Shown here piece after piece: positions 51,917 through 59,581 of a DNA stretch of 64,000 nt. The notes under the pieces were generated by a model. The model did not search any database. It was not told where the DNA came from and saw nothing but the letters and a program-made list of their open reading frames with translations. The DNA is taken from the NCBI RefSeq assembly GCF_004135405.1, contig NZ_CP035491.1:372001-436000 (forward strand). The letters are read 5' to 3'. The translations under genes were made by a program, and so were the position numbers. Positions within the stretch are counted from its first letter, which is position 1. Each line of letters starts with the position of its first letter. The stretch is from Agromyces protaetiae. GTDB taxonomy: Bacteria; Actinomycetota; Actinomycetes; Actinomycetales; Microbacteriaceae.

Positions 51917-52522
51917 TCAGGCGCCCTCGCCCTGGAGTCCCGTGACGATCGTCGAGAGGATCGAGGCATCCTTCAACTGACCGAGGATGCGCGCCGCGAC
52001 GCGGCCCTCGCGGTCGAGCACGAGCGTCGTCGGCACGGCGGCCGGGGGCACCTTGCCCGCGAACGCGAGCTGCACTCGGCCCTCGTCGGTGTCGAGGATC
52101 GACGGGTAGGTGATGCCGAACTTCTCCTCGAAGGGCGCGGCGGTGCCCGCCTGGTCGCGCACGTTGACGCCGACGAACGCGACGTCTTCGCCGAACTGCT
52201 CGTGCACCTCTTGGAGGATAGGCGCTTCGACGCGGCACGGGGCGCACGCCGCGTACCAGAAGTTCACGACCATGACCTTGCCGTCTTGCTCGGCCGAGTC
52301 GAACTCGAGGCCGTCGACGGTCTCGCCCGAGAACTCGACGGGGGCCTCGCGATTCTCGGGGGCGAACTCGGCGATCGTGCCGTCGCCCGCGATGTAGTTC
52401 TTGCCGCTGCCCTCGCGGTACTGTTCGGCGAGCGGATCCGACGAGCAGCCCGTCAGGAGCAGCGCCGCCGAGACGCCGATCGCTGCGAACGCGGTCGCGG
52501 CACGAGACATCCGGTGCTTCAT
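51917..52522 (-). CDS. TlpA/ResA-type thioredoxin lipoprotein
   Basis: 201 residues. The signal peptide ends in LLTGC (Cys26), so it is a lipoprotein. The redox motif is CAPC in [17 protein letters not shown] (about 88-100), with the cis-proline in [15 protein letters not shown]. It would reduce apocytochrome c before haem attachment. The ATG overlaps the stop codon of the upstream histidine phosphatase gene by one base (TGATG). Confidence 0.93.
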   Translation of the reverse strand: MKHRMSRAATAFAAIGVSAALLLTGCSSDPLAEQYREGSGKNYIAGDGTIAEFAPENREAPVEFSGETVDGLEFDSAEQDGKVMVVNFWYAACAPCRVEAPILQEVHEQFGEDVAFVGVNVRDQAGTAAPFEEKFGITYPSILDTDEGRVQLAFAGKVPPAAVPTTLVLDREGRVAARILGQLKDASILSTIVTGLQGEGA

Positions 52523-53166
52523 CACACCGCCCCCACGTCGGTCGCCGACGCCGACAGCGGCGCAGCCGGATCGCGGTAGTCGACCTCGACGAACCGGTCG
52601 CCGCGGCGCTCGAGCGTCGTGATGCTCGACAGCGCGCAGCGGCGCTTGCGCGGGTCGTGCGGGAGGGATGCCCCGGCGAGCGCACGGTGCACCATCCAGA
52701 TCGGGAGCTGGTGGCTGACCAGGACGACGTCGCCGCCGTCGGCTGCGCGCCACGCGTCGTCGATCGCCGCGAGCATGCGCGTCGAGATCGAACGGAACGG
52801 CTCGCCCCAGCTCGGCCGCCATGGGTTCACGAGGTGCCGCCAGTTCCGGGGGTCTTTGAGGGCCGACTGCTCGCCCAGCATGCGCTTGCCCTCGAACCGG
52901 TTCTCGGGCTCGATGAGGCGGGGATCGATGGATGCCTCGAGGCCGAACGCGTGCTCGATGGGCGCTGCCGATTCGCGCGTGCGCTGGAGCGGGGACGCGA
53001 CGATCGCCGCGACGGGGCGCCCCCGCGATGCGAGGTCGTCGGCCGCCGCCTGCGCCATCTGTCGCCCGAGCTCGGAGAGTCCGTAGCCGTCGAGCCGTCC
53101 GTAGAGGACGCGCTGCGGGTTGAACACCTCGCCGTGGCGCACGAGATGGATCTGGTCGGCAGGCAC
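52522..53166 (-). CDS. Histidine phosphatase (phosphoglycerate mutase-like)
   Basis: 214 residues. The catalytic HLVRHGEVFNPQRVLYGRLDG is at the N-terminus, with ASPLQRTRESA (about 61) and the second histidine in LVSHQLPIW (about 155). It is a member of the His-phosphatase branch 1; substrate unknown. The GTG follows TAGACT by 7 nt. As first gene of the ccs operon it is conserved beside these genes in actinobacteria (recollection), but no role in cytochrome assembly is established. Confidence 0.9.
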   Translation of the reverse strand: MPADQIHLVRHGEVFNPQRVLYGRLDGYGLSELGRQMAQAAADDLASRGRPVAAIVASPLQRTRESAAPIEHAFGLEASIDPRLIEPENRFEGKRMLGEQSALKDPRNWRHLVNPWRPSWGEPFRSISTRMLAAIDDAWRAADGGDVVLVSHQLPIWMVHRALAGASLPHDPRKRRCALSSITTLERRGDRFVEVDYRDPAAPLSASATDVGAV

Positions 53167-53223
53167 GGCGTCCAGTCTAGAGAGCGCGTTCCTTCGAATT
53201 CGCCGAGTCTGCCGGCGCCGCAC

Positions 53224-53281
53224 CTCCTCGACGCTCCGCCTCCTTCCCTCCGCTCCCCTCCTCCCCTGCCGCTCCTCTCCC
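53224..53281. other. Polypyrimidine tract next to element C
   Basis: About 58 nt of almost pure C/T on the plus strand with a few G and one A. Element D, on the other side of the nuclease gene, is followed by a G/A-rich tract (54429-54478), so the outer flanks of the pair are roughly inverted in composition. Confidence 0.5.
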
Positions 53282-53336
53282 GAAGTCGCACGAATGGTGC
53301 TCATCCGCCCGGAATTCCGACCGTTTGCGCGACTTC
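53282..53336. repeat. 55-bp palindromic element C (left flank of DUF559-type gene)
   Basis: 17-nt arms (53282-53298 and 53320-53336) with outer core GAAGTCGC and its complement, and a 21-nt centre. It is identical to element D at 49 of 55 positions. It ends two bases inside the 3' end of the nuclease-like gene. Confidence 0.85.
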
Positions 53337-54249
53337 AGTGCGCTCGAGCGGCGAGCGCCCGGCGCACGAGGTCGATCCGGGCGCCGCGCGCAGCGCCGCG
53401 ATGGCGTTTCGTGAACCGGATGACCCGCCAGCCCGCCGCGGTCAGCGCCTCGATCCGCTCGAGGTCGCGGGCGTACTGCCGGTCGTCGGTGCGATGGTGA
53501 TCGCCGTCGTACTCGACGATCACCCGCACGGATTCGTACACGAGATCGCCGATCGCGATCAGGCGCCCGAAGGCGTCGAAGATCGGCACGTTCACCTCGG
53601 GTTCGGGCAGCCCCGCCGCGACGAGGTCGAGTCGAAGCCGGGTCTCCTCGGGCGAATCGGTTCCCTCGCGCACCGCCTCGAGCGCGGCGGCGAGCAGCCG
53701 GAACCCCCGCCGGCCGTGTCGTCGCCCGACCGCCCACCCGAGCTGTTCGAGCGTCGAGATCGGGTGATTCCGGCGAACGAGCGAGTCGCCGGCGACGACG
53801 AGTTCCTCGAACGTGCAGAGTGTCGCGAGCTGACACCACGCGTCTTCGGGCGCGACGACCGGCAGCCCGTTCCACGCCCCGACCCGCGTGCCGCCCGCGG
53901 CGAGCCGGTGGCCGCGTATGCCGGCACCGCGCGGTATCGCGTTCGGGATGAACGCCGAGACATCCAGTCGTGCGTCTTCGAGTCTGCGGGGCACGACGAT
54001 CCTGAACAACCGGCAGGCGGTGACGTGACTGAAGGCCTGGCCACCGCGCATCGTCAGGAGCTTCGCCCGGCAGCGCTCGACGAGCGTAATCGTGCTCGCG
54101 TTTGTGCCCCGAGGCATCCGTACGCCGTGGAACGGCCGTCCGAGGTCGCGGCCGCGCAATCGACCGCGCCCGACCCCCGCGTCAAGCGCCCGACTCGTCG
54201 TGAAGGGGCCGGCTCGGAACCGTGCGGGCAACTGCGCGTGGGGTTTCAT
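53335..54249 (-). CDS. DUF559/Vsr-like endonuclease-domain protein
   Basis: 304 residues from ATG 54249. The N-terminal two thirds are poorly conserved but include an AbiEi-like stretch (RGRDLGRPFHGVRMPRG). The C-terminal PD-(D/E)XK-like domain shows SPEETRLRLDLVAAGL, GDLVYESVRVIVEYDGDHHR and the helix DLERIEALTAAGWRVIRFT, matching DUF559. Such proteins are abundant in Microbacteriaceae-type genomes (recollection) but their role is unknown. Like the gene at 17243, it is enclosed by a pair of palindromes and has no evident partner gene. Confidence 0.75.
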   Translation of the reverse strand: MKPHAQLPARFRAGPFTTSRALDAGVGRGRLRGRDLGRPFHGVRMPRGTNASTITLVERCRAKLLTMRGGQAFSHVTACRLFRIVVPRRLEDARLDVSAFIPNAIPRGAGIRGHRLAAGGTRVGAWNGLPVVAPEDAWCQLATLCTFEELVVAGDSLVRRNHPISTLEQLGWAVGRRHGRRGFRLLAAALEAVREGTDSPEETRLRLDLVAAGLPEPEVNVPIFDAFGRLIAIGDLVYESVRVIVEYDGDHHRTDDRQYARDLERIEALTAAGWRVIRFTKRHRGAARGARIDLVRRALAARAH

Positions 54250-54372
54250 CGTCGCAGCCTCGCGCCCGCGCGGGCCCCGCCGGTGCCGAGCGGGTTCGGG
54301 CGGGAATCGTTCCCGAAGGACTCGCCCTGTGGAGGAGAGGCGCACCCCACTCCGTCACCCGCACGCGCTGCC

Positions 54373-54427
54373 GAAGTCGCGCAAATGGTTGTCATCCGCC
54401 AGGAATGCCGACCGTTTGCGCGACTTC
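54373..54427. repeat. 55-bp palindromic element D (right flank of DUF559-type gene)
   Basis: Arms 54373-54389 and 54411-54427 are complementary at 16 of 17 positions (outer part GAAGTCGCGCAAA). It is in the same orientation as element C with six differences, about 120 nt before the start codon of the nuclease-like gene. Confidence 0.85.
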
Positions 54428-54497
54428 GCGGGAAGGGGCGGGAGAGCGCGGGCGGGAGAGCGGGGCGGGCGGGAAGAAGCCGGCGTAGGGTCGGCAC

Positions 54498-55442
54498 ATG
54501 GGGGCCGAGCCGACGCGGATGGTCCGCCTCGCGGGCGGGCGCTTCCGCATGGGCTCAGACGAGCAGCCCGACGAGGGGCCCGTGCACGAGCGCGAGGTGG
54601 GCGCGTTCGCGATCGATGCGCACCCCGTCACGAACGAGCAGTTCGCGGCGTTCGTCGAAGCGACGGGGTACGTGACGGTCGCCGAACGGGCGCTCGATCC
54701 GACCGACTTCCCCGGCGCCGATCCAGCCGACCTCGTGCCGGGCGGGCTCGTGTTCACGCCGACTGCGGGCCCGGTCGATCTGCGGGACTGGCGACAGTGG
54801 TGGCGGTGGGTTCCCGGCGCGAACTGGCGAGTCCCGTTCGGTCCCGACGGCGGCGTCGACGCGGTCTCGGAGCGGCTGCGGCATCCCGTCGTCCAGGTGA
54901 GCTACGCGGATGCCTCGGCGTACGCGTCGTGGGCCGGGAAGCGCCTGCCGACCGAGGCCGAAGCCGAGTTCGCGGCGCGAGGCGACCTCGACGGCGCCCG
55001 CTTCGCGTGGGGCGACGACGAGTTCCCGCGCGACGCCGAGCACCCCCGCGGCAGGCTCATGGTCAACCGCTGGCAGGGCTCGTTCCCGTACCTCAACACG
55101 GGGGCGGCGGGGTTCGTCGGCACGTCGCCCGTCGGCACGTTCCCGCCCAACGGCTACGGACTGTCGGATGTCACGGGCAACGTGTGGGAGTGGACGACCG
55201 ACTTCTATGCACCGCGGCACCTCGTGCCGGGCGAGACCCCGGTCGACGCGGGCGCCAGGGGCAACCTGCTCGCCGAGACATCCGCCGAACCGGGCTCGCG
55301 CATCCCGCGCCGCGTGCTCAAGGGCGGCTCTCACCTGTGCTCGCCCGACTACTGCCTGCGCTACCGGCCGGCGGCCCGCTCGCCGCAGGCGGAGGACACG
55401 GCGACGACCCACATCGGGTTCCGCTGCGCGGCCGACACGTGA
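54498..55442 (+). CDS. Formylglycine-generating enzyme (sulfatase-modifying factor)
   Basis: 314 residues covering the whole FGE-sulfatase fold: VRLAGGRFRMGSD, HPVTNEQFAAFV, VQVSYADASAYASWAGKRLPTEAE, TGNVWEWTTDFY and GGSHLCSPDYCLRYRPAARS with both active-site cysteines of aerobic FGE. It converts a cysteine in Cys-x-Pro-x-Arg sulfatases to formylglycine. No sulfatase is in the window, so its target lies elsewhere. TAGGGT lies 6 nt before the ATG. Confidence 0.92.
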   Translation: MGAEPTRMVRLAGGRFRMGSDEQPDEGPVHEREVGAFAIDAHPVTNEQFAAFVEATGYVTVAERALDPTDFPGADPADLVPGGLVFTPTAGPVDLRDWRQWWRWVPGANWRVPFGPDGGVDAVSERLRHPVVQVSYADASAYASWAGKRLPTEAEAEFAARGDLDGARFAWGDDEFPRDAEHPRGRLMVNRWQGSFPYLNTGAAGFVGTSPVGTFPPNGYGLSDVTGNVWEWTTDFYAPRHLVPGETPVDAGARGNLLAETSAEPGSRIPRRVLKGGSHLCSPDYCLRYRPAARSPQAEDTATTHIGFRCAADT

Positions 55443-55478
55443 GTCGACGCGCGAGTCGGGCCCGGGCCGCGAAGCGGG

Positions 55479-55742
55479 TCAGGCGAGCAGCGCCGCGCGC
55501 AGCCGCGCGCCGTCGATACGCCAGTAGCCGTGCGGCTCGCCGTCGATGAGGACCACGGGGATCTCCTCCGCGTAGAGCGCCGCGAGCGCGGGGTCGTCGA
55601 GGATCGAGAGCTCTTCGACCTCGACGGCGGGTGCCGCAGGGTCACCCGCGAGCTGCGCGCGGACGGCGTCGACGACTTCGCGGGCGTCGTCGCACAGATG
55701 GCATCCGGGCTTGCCGATGAAGGTCAGGCGGCGCGTGGTCAC
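55479..55742 (-). CDS. Glutaredoxin-like protein
   Basis: 87 residues with the redox motif GKPGCHLCDDA at the N-terminus and the cis-proline in EEIPVVLIDGEPHGYWRID. It matches the DUF836/glutaredoxin-2-like family and probably acts in disulfide exchange; partner unknown. The GTG follows TAGCCT by 6 nt. Confidence 0.87.
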   Translation of the reverse strand: MTTRRLTFIGKPGCHLCDDAREVVDAVRAQLAGDPAAPAVEVEELSILDDPALAALYAEEIPVVLIDGEPHGYWRIDGARLRAALLA

Positions 55743-55812
55743 CGTCTCAGGCTACGCGCCCGCGCGCTCGGCAGGCGCGCTGCCGAGACATCCGCCCGCC
55801 CGGAAACGACGA

Positions 55813-55843
55813 AAAGCGCCGCGTCCCGAAGGACCGGCGCTTT
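55813..55843 (-). terminator. Terminator after the bS22-type gene
   Basis: GCGCCG and CGGCGC enclose GTCC/GGAC and a CGAA tetraloop (plus-strand reading). On the minus strand the stem is followed by TTTTCG, just downstream of the small ribosomal protein gene. Confidence 0.65.
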
Positions 55844-55862
55844 CGACGAAGTCGCGTGCGAC

Positions 55863-55961
55863 TTACTTCTTGTTGCGACGCTGGTGGCGAGTCTTGCGAA
55901 GCAGCTTGCGGTGCTTCTTCTTCGCCATACGCTTGCGACGCTTCTTGATGACGGAACCCAT
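55863..55961 (-). CDS. bS22-type mini ribosomal protein (AURKAIP1/COX24 domain)
   Basis: 32 residues, highly basic: MGSVIKKRRKRMAKKKHRKL followed by LRKTRHQRRNKK. It matches the tiny actinobacterial 30S-associated protein described in mycobacteria as bS22. TGAGG lies about 7 nt before the ATG and a terminator follows, so it is a single-gene unit. Too short for most gene callers. Confidence 0.88.
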   Translation of the reverse strand: MGSVIKKRRKRMAKKKHRKLLRKTRHQRRNKK

Positions 55962-56089
55962 CGAAACCTCACTGGAAGATCGAGTCGGCCGCGCGTGCCG
56001 CAGCCGAGAGGCAGGAAAGCCTTGGACTAGTCTAGCCGATCCGACGGCGCGCTCCGTTCAGGACCCGTTCACGCTGCTAGCGTCGAAGG

Positions 56090-56599
56090 ATGCCCGCTTC
56101 CGAACTCGTCATCCGCACGACCCGCGAAGACGACTGGCAGGCGGTCCGGGCGCTCCGACTCGAGATGCTGCGCGACTTCCCGCTCGCCTACGGCGAGACC
56201 CTCGAGCACGCGTTGCGCGTCGAGGAGCAGGGCTGGCGCGGGCGCGCCCGGCGCGGCGAGAGCGAGGGGCAGACGTCGGTCGTCGCGATCGAGGGCGAGC
56301 GCTGGGTCGGGCACATGGGCGGGTACATTCCGGATGCCTCGACCGGCCCTCTGCTCGTGAGCGTCTACGTCGCACCCGACCGTCGCGGCGACTCGCACGG
56401 CGTCTCACGCGCCCTCCTCGCCGAAGTCGAACGGTGGGCTGCCGGGTTCGGCGGGACGCTCCGGCTCGAGGTCCACGAGCGCAACCCGCGCGCGATCGCG
56501 TTCTACGAGAAGGTCGGCTTCCACCTCACGGGCGCAAGCCGACCGTACGAACTCGAGCCCGGCGGGCGCGAACTCGAGATGATCAAGCGGCTCGCGTAA
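56090..56599 (+). CDS. GNAT-family N-acetyltransferase
   Basis: 169 residues. Acetyl-CoA fold landmarks: the N-terminal strand LVIRTTREDDWQAVRALRLE, VSVYVAPDRRGDSHGVSRAL (motif A, slightly atypical GDSHG for the usual R-G-x-G-x-G/A) and RNPRAIAFYEKVGFHLTG (motif B). Substrate unknown. Convergent with and directly abutting the ArsR gene. Confidence 0.88.
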   Translation: MPASELVIRTTREDDWQAVRALRLEMLRDFPLAYGETLEHALRVEEQGWRGRARRGESEGQTSVVAIEGERWVGHMGGYIPDASTGPLLVSVYVAPDRRGDSHGVSRALLAEVERWAAGFGGTLRLEVHERNPRAIAFYEKVGFHLTGASRPYELEPGGRELEMIKRLA

Positions 56600-57043
56600 T
56601 CAGCGACGCGGCTTCTGCACGACCGCCTGCACGCCGTGCGCGGTCGCGGCGAACGCCTTGCCGATGCGCGACGCGAATGCGCGCTGCTCGTCGCTCAGCG
56701 CTTCTTCCTCGTCGGCGAGAGCCTGAGCCGATGCGAGCGTCGCGGCGTCGGCCGCGGCACCGTCGGAGAGGAACGGGATGAGCCAGTCCTCGACGATCTC
56801 GAGCGGCGTGCGGTCGAGCCGGTAGTACCGGTGCTGGCCCTCTTCGCGGACGGTCACGAGCCCCGACTCGCGGAGCACCTTGAGGTGCTTCGACACGGTC
56901 GGCTGGCTGACGCCGAGGGCGGTGACGATCTCGGAGACGCTGATCTCTCCGTCGGACTGCGGGTCGGAGGCTTCGCGTTCGAGCAGGACCCCCAGGATGT
57001 CGCGCCGGGTCGTGTCCGCAACCACGTCGAAGATGTCCGCCAT
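56600..57043 (-). CDS. ArsR-family transcriptional regulator
   Basis: 147 residues. The winged HTH is clear: FDVVADTTRRDILGVLLERE, then ISVSEIVTALGVSQPTVSKH and LKVLRESGLVTVREEGQHRYYRLD. No cysteine metal-binding cluster is present, so it probably senses a non-metal signal. TACCCT lies 6 nt before the ATG. Divergent from the potassium transporter genes, which it may control (inference). Confidence 0.9.
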   Translation of the reverse strand: MADIFDVVADTTRRDILGVLLEREASDPQSDGEISVSEIVTALGVSQPTVSKHLKVLRESGLVTVREEGQHRYYRLDRTPLEIVEDWLIPFLSDGAAADAATLASAQALADEEEALSDEQRAFASRIGKAFAATAHGVQAVVQKPRR

Positions 57044-57077
57044 GGTGCAAGGGTAGCCACTCGCGGCGGGGAGTACC

Positions 57078-58562
57078 ATGACACACGCGTTCGGTGGAGT
57101 CGTCGGGAGGGGACGCGTGACTCGAGTCAGCTCGCCCGCCCTGAGAGGGCGTCCCGAGAGCAAGACGTGGCTGGGGCGCATCCGGGATGCGATCGACCAT
57201 CTCGCCCGTCATTCGCCGTCGCGATTCGCGATCCTCATCTTCGCCGGGCTCGTGCTCGTCTTCACGCTCCTGTTCTCCCTGCCGATCGCACGAGCGGGAG
57301 ACACGGCGACCCCGCTCCACGATGCGCTCTTCACGGCCGTCTCGGTCATCTGCGTCACGGGCCTCGCGACCGTCGACATGGCGACGTACTGGTCGCCGTT
57401 CGGCAACGCGCTCGTGTTCATCGGCGTCAACATCGGCGGCGTCGGCGTGCTGACCCTCGCGACGACGCTCGGCCTCGTCATCTCGCGTCGCCTGGGCCTC
57501 CGCGCGAAGCTCATGGCCGCGAGCGACACGAACCCGTCGCGCCTGCACGCCGGGCCGGTGTCGGAGCGGCAGGCCGTACGCCTCGGCGAGGTCGGAGGCC
57601 TCCTCGCGACCGTCGCGATCAGCGCCCTCGTCATCGAGGGGGCGATCGCGCTCCTGCTCCTCCCGAGCATGTTCGCTGCCGGCTACGACCCGCTGCATTC
57701 GATCTGGTACGCGTTCTACTACTCGGCGATGGCGTTCACGAACACGGGCTTCAACCCCAACCCGGGCGGGCTCGATCCGTTCCAGCACGACTACTGGATG
57801 CAGTCGCTCCTGCTCGCGGGTGTATTCCTCGGCAGCCTCGGCTTCCCGGTCATCTTCGCGCTCGCGCGCGGGTGGAGGCATCCGCACCGCTGGAGCGTGC
57901 ACGTGAAGCTCACGCTCACGACGACGATCATCCTGTTCTTCCTCGGCGCCCTCGTGTTCCTCGTCCTCGAGTACAACAACCCCGAGACCTACGGCAAGCT
58001 CGACGCCGGCGGAACGGTGTTCCAGTCGTTCTTCATATCCGGGATGACTCGATCGGGCGGGTTCGCGACGATCGACATGCACGCCCTCAACGGGTCGAGC
58101 CAGCTCGTCGCGAGCATGCTCATGTTCGTCGGCGGCGGCTCGGCGTCGACCGCGGGCGGCATCAAGGTCACGACCCTCGCGGTGCTGTTCCTCGCGGCGT
58201 TCGCCGAGGCGCGCGGCCAGCAGTCGATGGAGGCGTTCGGACGACGCATCCCCCGAGACATCCTGCGCCTCTCGGTGAGCGTGGTGCTGTGGGGCGCGAC
58301 GATCGTCGCCGTCGCCTCGGTGCTCATCCTGCAGATCACGAAGGCGCCGTTCGAGAACGTGCTCTTCGACGTCATTTCGGCGTTCGCGACGTGCGGCCTG
58401 TCGACGGGCCTCACCGCGTCGCTGCCGCCCGAGGGCGTCTACATCATGTCGGCGACGATGTTCATGGGCCGCGTCGGCACCGTGACGCTCGCCGCGGCGC
58501 TCGCCGCGAGCCAGCGCCGACAGCTGTTCAAACGACCGGAAGAGAGGCCCATCGTTGGTTGA
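57078..58562 (+). CDS. ktrB: Potassium uptake membrane subunit, KtrB/TrkH type
   Basis: 494 residues from ATG 57078 (GGGGAG 4 nt upstream), or 481 from GTG 57117 (GGGAGGGG upstream); both starts are plausible. Four M1-P-M2 repeats carry the selectivity-filter glycines: SVICVTGLATVD, AMAFTNTGFNP, GMTRSGGFATID and FATCGLSTGL. It is the K+-translocating subunit working with the KtrA protein encoded next. The stop overlaps the ktrA start by 8 nt. Confidence 0.93.
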   Translation: MTHAFGGVVGRGRVTRVSSPALRGRPESKTWLGRIRDAIDHLARHSPSRFAILIFAGLVLVFTLLFSLPIARAGDTATPLHDALFTAVSVICVTGLATVDMATYWSPFGNALVFIGVNIGGVGVLTLATTLGLVISRRLGLRAKLMAASDTNPSRLHAGPVSERQAVRLGEVGGLLATVAISALVIEGAIALLLLPSMFAAGYDPLHSIWYAFYYSAMAFTNTGFNPNPGGLDPFQHDYWMQSLLLAGVFLGSLGFPVIFALARGWRHPHRWSVHVKLTLTTTIILFFLGALVFLVLEYNNPETYGKLDAGGTVFQSFFISGMTRSGGFATIDMHALNGSSQLVASMLMFVGGGSASTAGGIKVTTLAVLFLAAFAEARGQQSMEAFGRRIPRDILRLSVSVVLWGATIVAVASVLILQITKAPFENVLFDVISAFATCGLSTGLTASLPPEGVYIMSATMFMGRVGTVTLAAALAASQRRQLFKRPEERPIVG

Positions 58563-59223
58563 CCGCATCAGACACGACGCGCCCGTGCTCGTCATCGGAC
58601 TCGGCCGGTTCGGCGCGGCGACAGCGGGGCAACTCGACCGCCTCGGCCGCGAGGTGCTCGCCGTCGACACCGACGAGATCCTCGTGCAGAAGTGGTCGGA
58701 GCGCGTGACGCACACCGTCGTCGCCGACGCGAAGTCGGTCGAGGCGCTGCAGCAGATCGGGGCTCAGGACTTCTCGATCGCCGTCGTCGCGGTCGGGTCG
58801 TCGGTGGAGGCGTCCGTGCTCATCACGGCGAACCTCGTCGACCTCAAGGTGCCGCAGATCTGGGCGAAGGCGATCTCGGCGTCGCACGGCAAGATCCTCG
58901 AGCGCATCGGCGCGAGCCACGTGATCTACCCCGAGCGCGAGGCGGGCGAGCGTGCGGCGCACCTGCTCTCCGGCCGCATGCTCGACTTCATCGAGTTCGA
59001 CGACGATTTCGCGCTCGTGAAGATGTATCCGCCGAAGCCGATCCGGGGCAAGACGCTCACCGAGTCGGGCGTGCGCTCGCGCCACAACGTGACGGTCGTC
59101 GGCGTCAAGAGCCCCGGCAAGCCGTTCACGTATGCGACCGAGAACACGATCGTCACGAACCACGACCTCATCATCGTGTCGGGCACCGAGAGCGACATCG
59201 AGAAGTTCGCGAACCTCGAGTAG
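58555..59223 (+). CDS. ktrA: Potassium uptake regulatory subunit, KtrA/TrkA (RCK)
   Basis: 222 residues from TTG 58555, with AGAGAGG 7 nt upstream. The Rossmann nucleotide-binding RCK_N domain begins VLVIGLGRFGAATAGQL with AVDTD at the end of strand 2; the RCK_C domain follows (IRGKTLTESGVRSRHNVTVV). It forms the cytoplasmic ring that gates KtrB in response to ATP/ADP or c-di-AMP (family knowledge). Confidence 0.93.
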   Translation: MVDRIRHDAPVLVIGLGRFGAATAGQLDRLGREVLAVDTDEILVQKWSERVTHTVVADAKSVEALQQIGAQDFSIAVVAVGSSVEASVLITANLVDLKVPQIWAKAISASHGKILERIGASHVIYPEREAGERAAHLLSGRMLDFIEFDDDFALVKMYPPKPIRGKTLTESGVRSRHNVTVVGVKSPGKPFTYATENTIVTNHDLIIVSGTESDIEKFANLE

Positions 59224-59541
59224 CGGTTCGAGGAATTCAGGATGCCTCGACCACACGGTCGCGCCTGCGTGGCGGCCTCCGCCGCCACCAGACGCATCTG
59301 CGTCTGGCAAGCTCCCATTCCGATCACGCGTCCCCGACTCACCACCCCCCCACGCATGGTGTCGCCGCGCGGAGCGGCGGCACTTCGGCACCGCGGCATG
59401 CAGACCCTGCGATCCGCTGATCCAGAACTGCGGATGCTTCACGCCCACCGGCACTTCGGCACCGCGCGCCAGGAGCGGAACCCCCTTCGACAGGCTCCCT
59501 TCGACAGGCTCAGGGACATCCGTCCTGACGGATCCGTTCGG
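59224..59541. repeat. Repeat-rich intergenic region between ktrA and the ABC exporter
   Basis: 318 nt with no convincing gene. It holds a hairpin GTGGCGGC/GCCGCCAC (59269-59288), a second stem CCAGACGCA/TGCGTCTGG (59288-59307), an 18-bp direct repeat CGGCACTTCGGCACCGCG at 59378 and 59449, and two exact tandem copies of CCTTCGACAGGCTC (59484-59511). Confidence 0.7.
59484..59511 (+). repeat. Tandem CCTTCGACAGGCTC repeat
   Basis: Two abutting 14-bp copies. A one-base variant lies inside the GH13 gene at 2955-2968 in the opposite orientation. Confidence 0.8.
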
Positions 59542-59542
59542 A

Positions 59543-59574
59543 GAATTCACAAAGTTGTGAATTCGGAGTAGCGT
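59543..59574 (+). promoter_or_regulatory. Promoter with 22-bp perfect palindromic operator for the ABC/MarR operon
   Basis: Arms GAATTCACAA (59543-59552) and TTGTGAATTC (59555-59564) flank AG. TTCACA (59546-59551) is placed 17 nt before TAGCGT (59569-59574), giving a -35/-10 pair, and the ATG follows 7 nt later. The palindrome covers the -35 and most of the spacer, so a dimeric repressor bound here would block transcription; the MarR-type protein encoded by the third gene is the obvious candidate. Confidence 0.7.
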
Positions 59575-59581
59575 CGCGCGC

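Noticed and set aside
53167-53334. Possible small gene in the C/T-rich gap before element C
   Set aside because: The translation is low complexity and the region is explained by the promoter of the histidine phosphatase gene, the polypyrimidine tract and element C.
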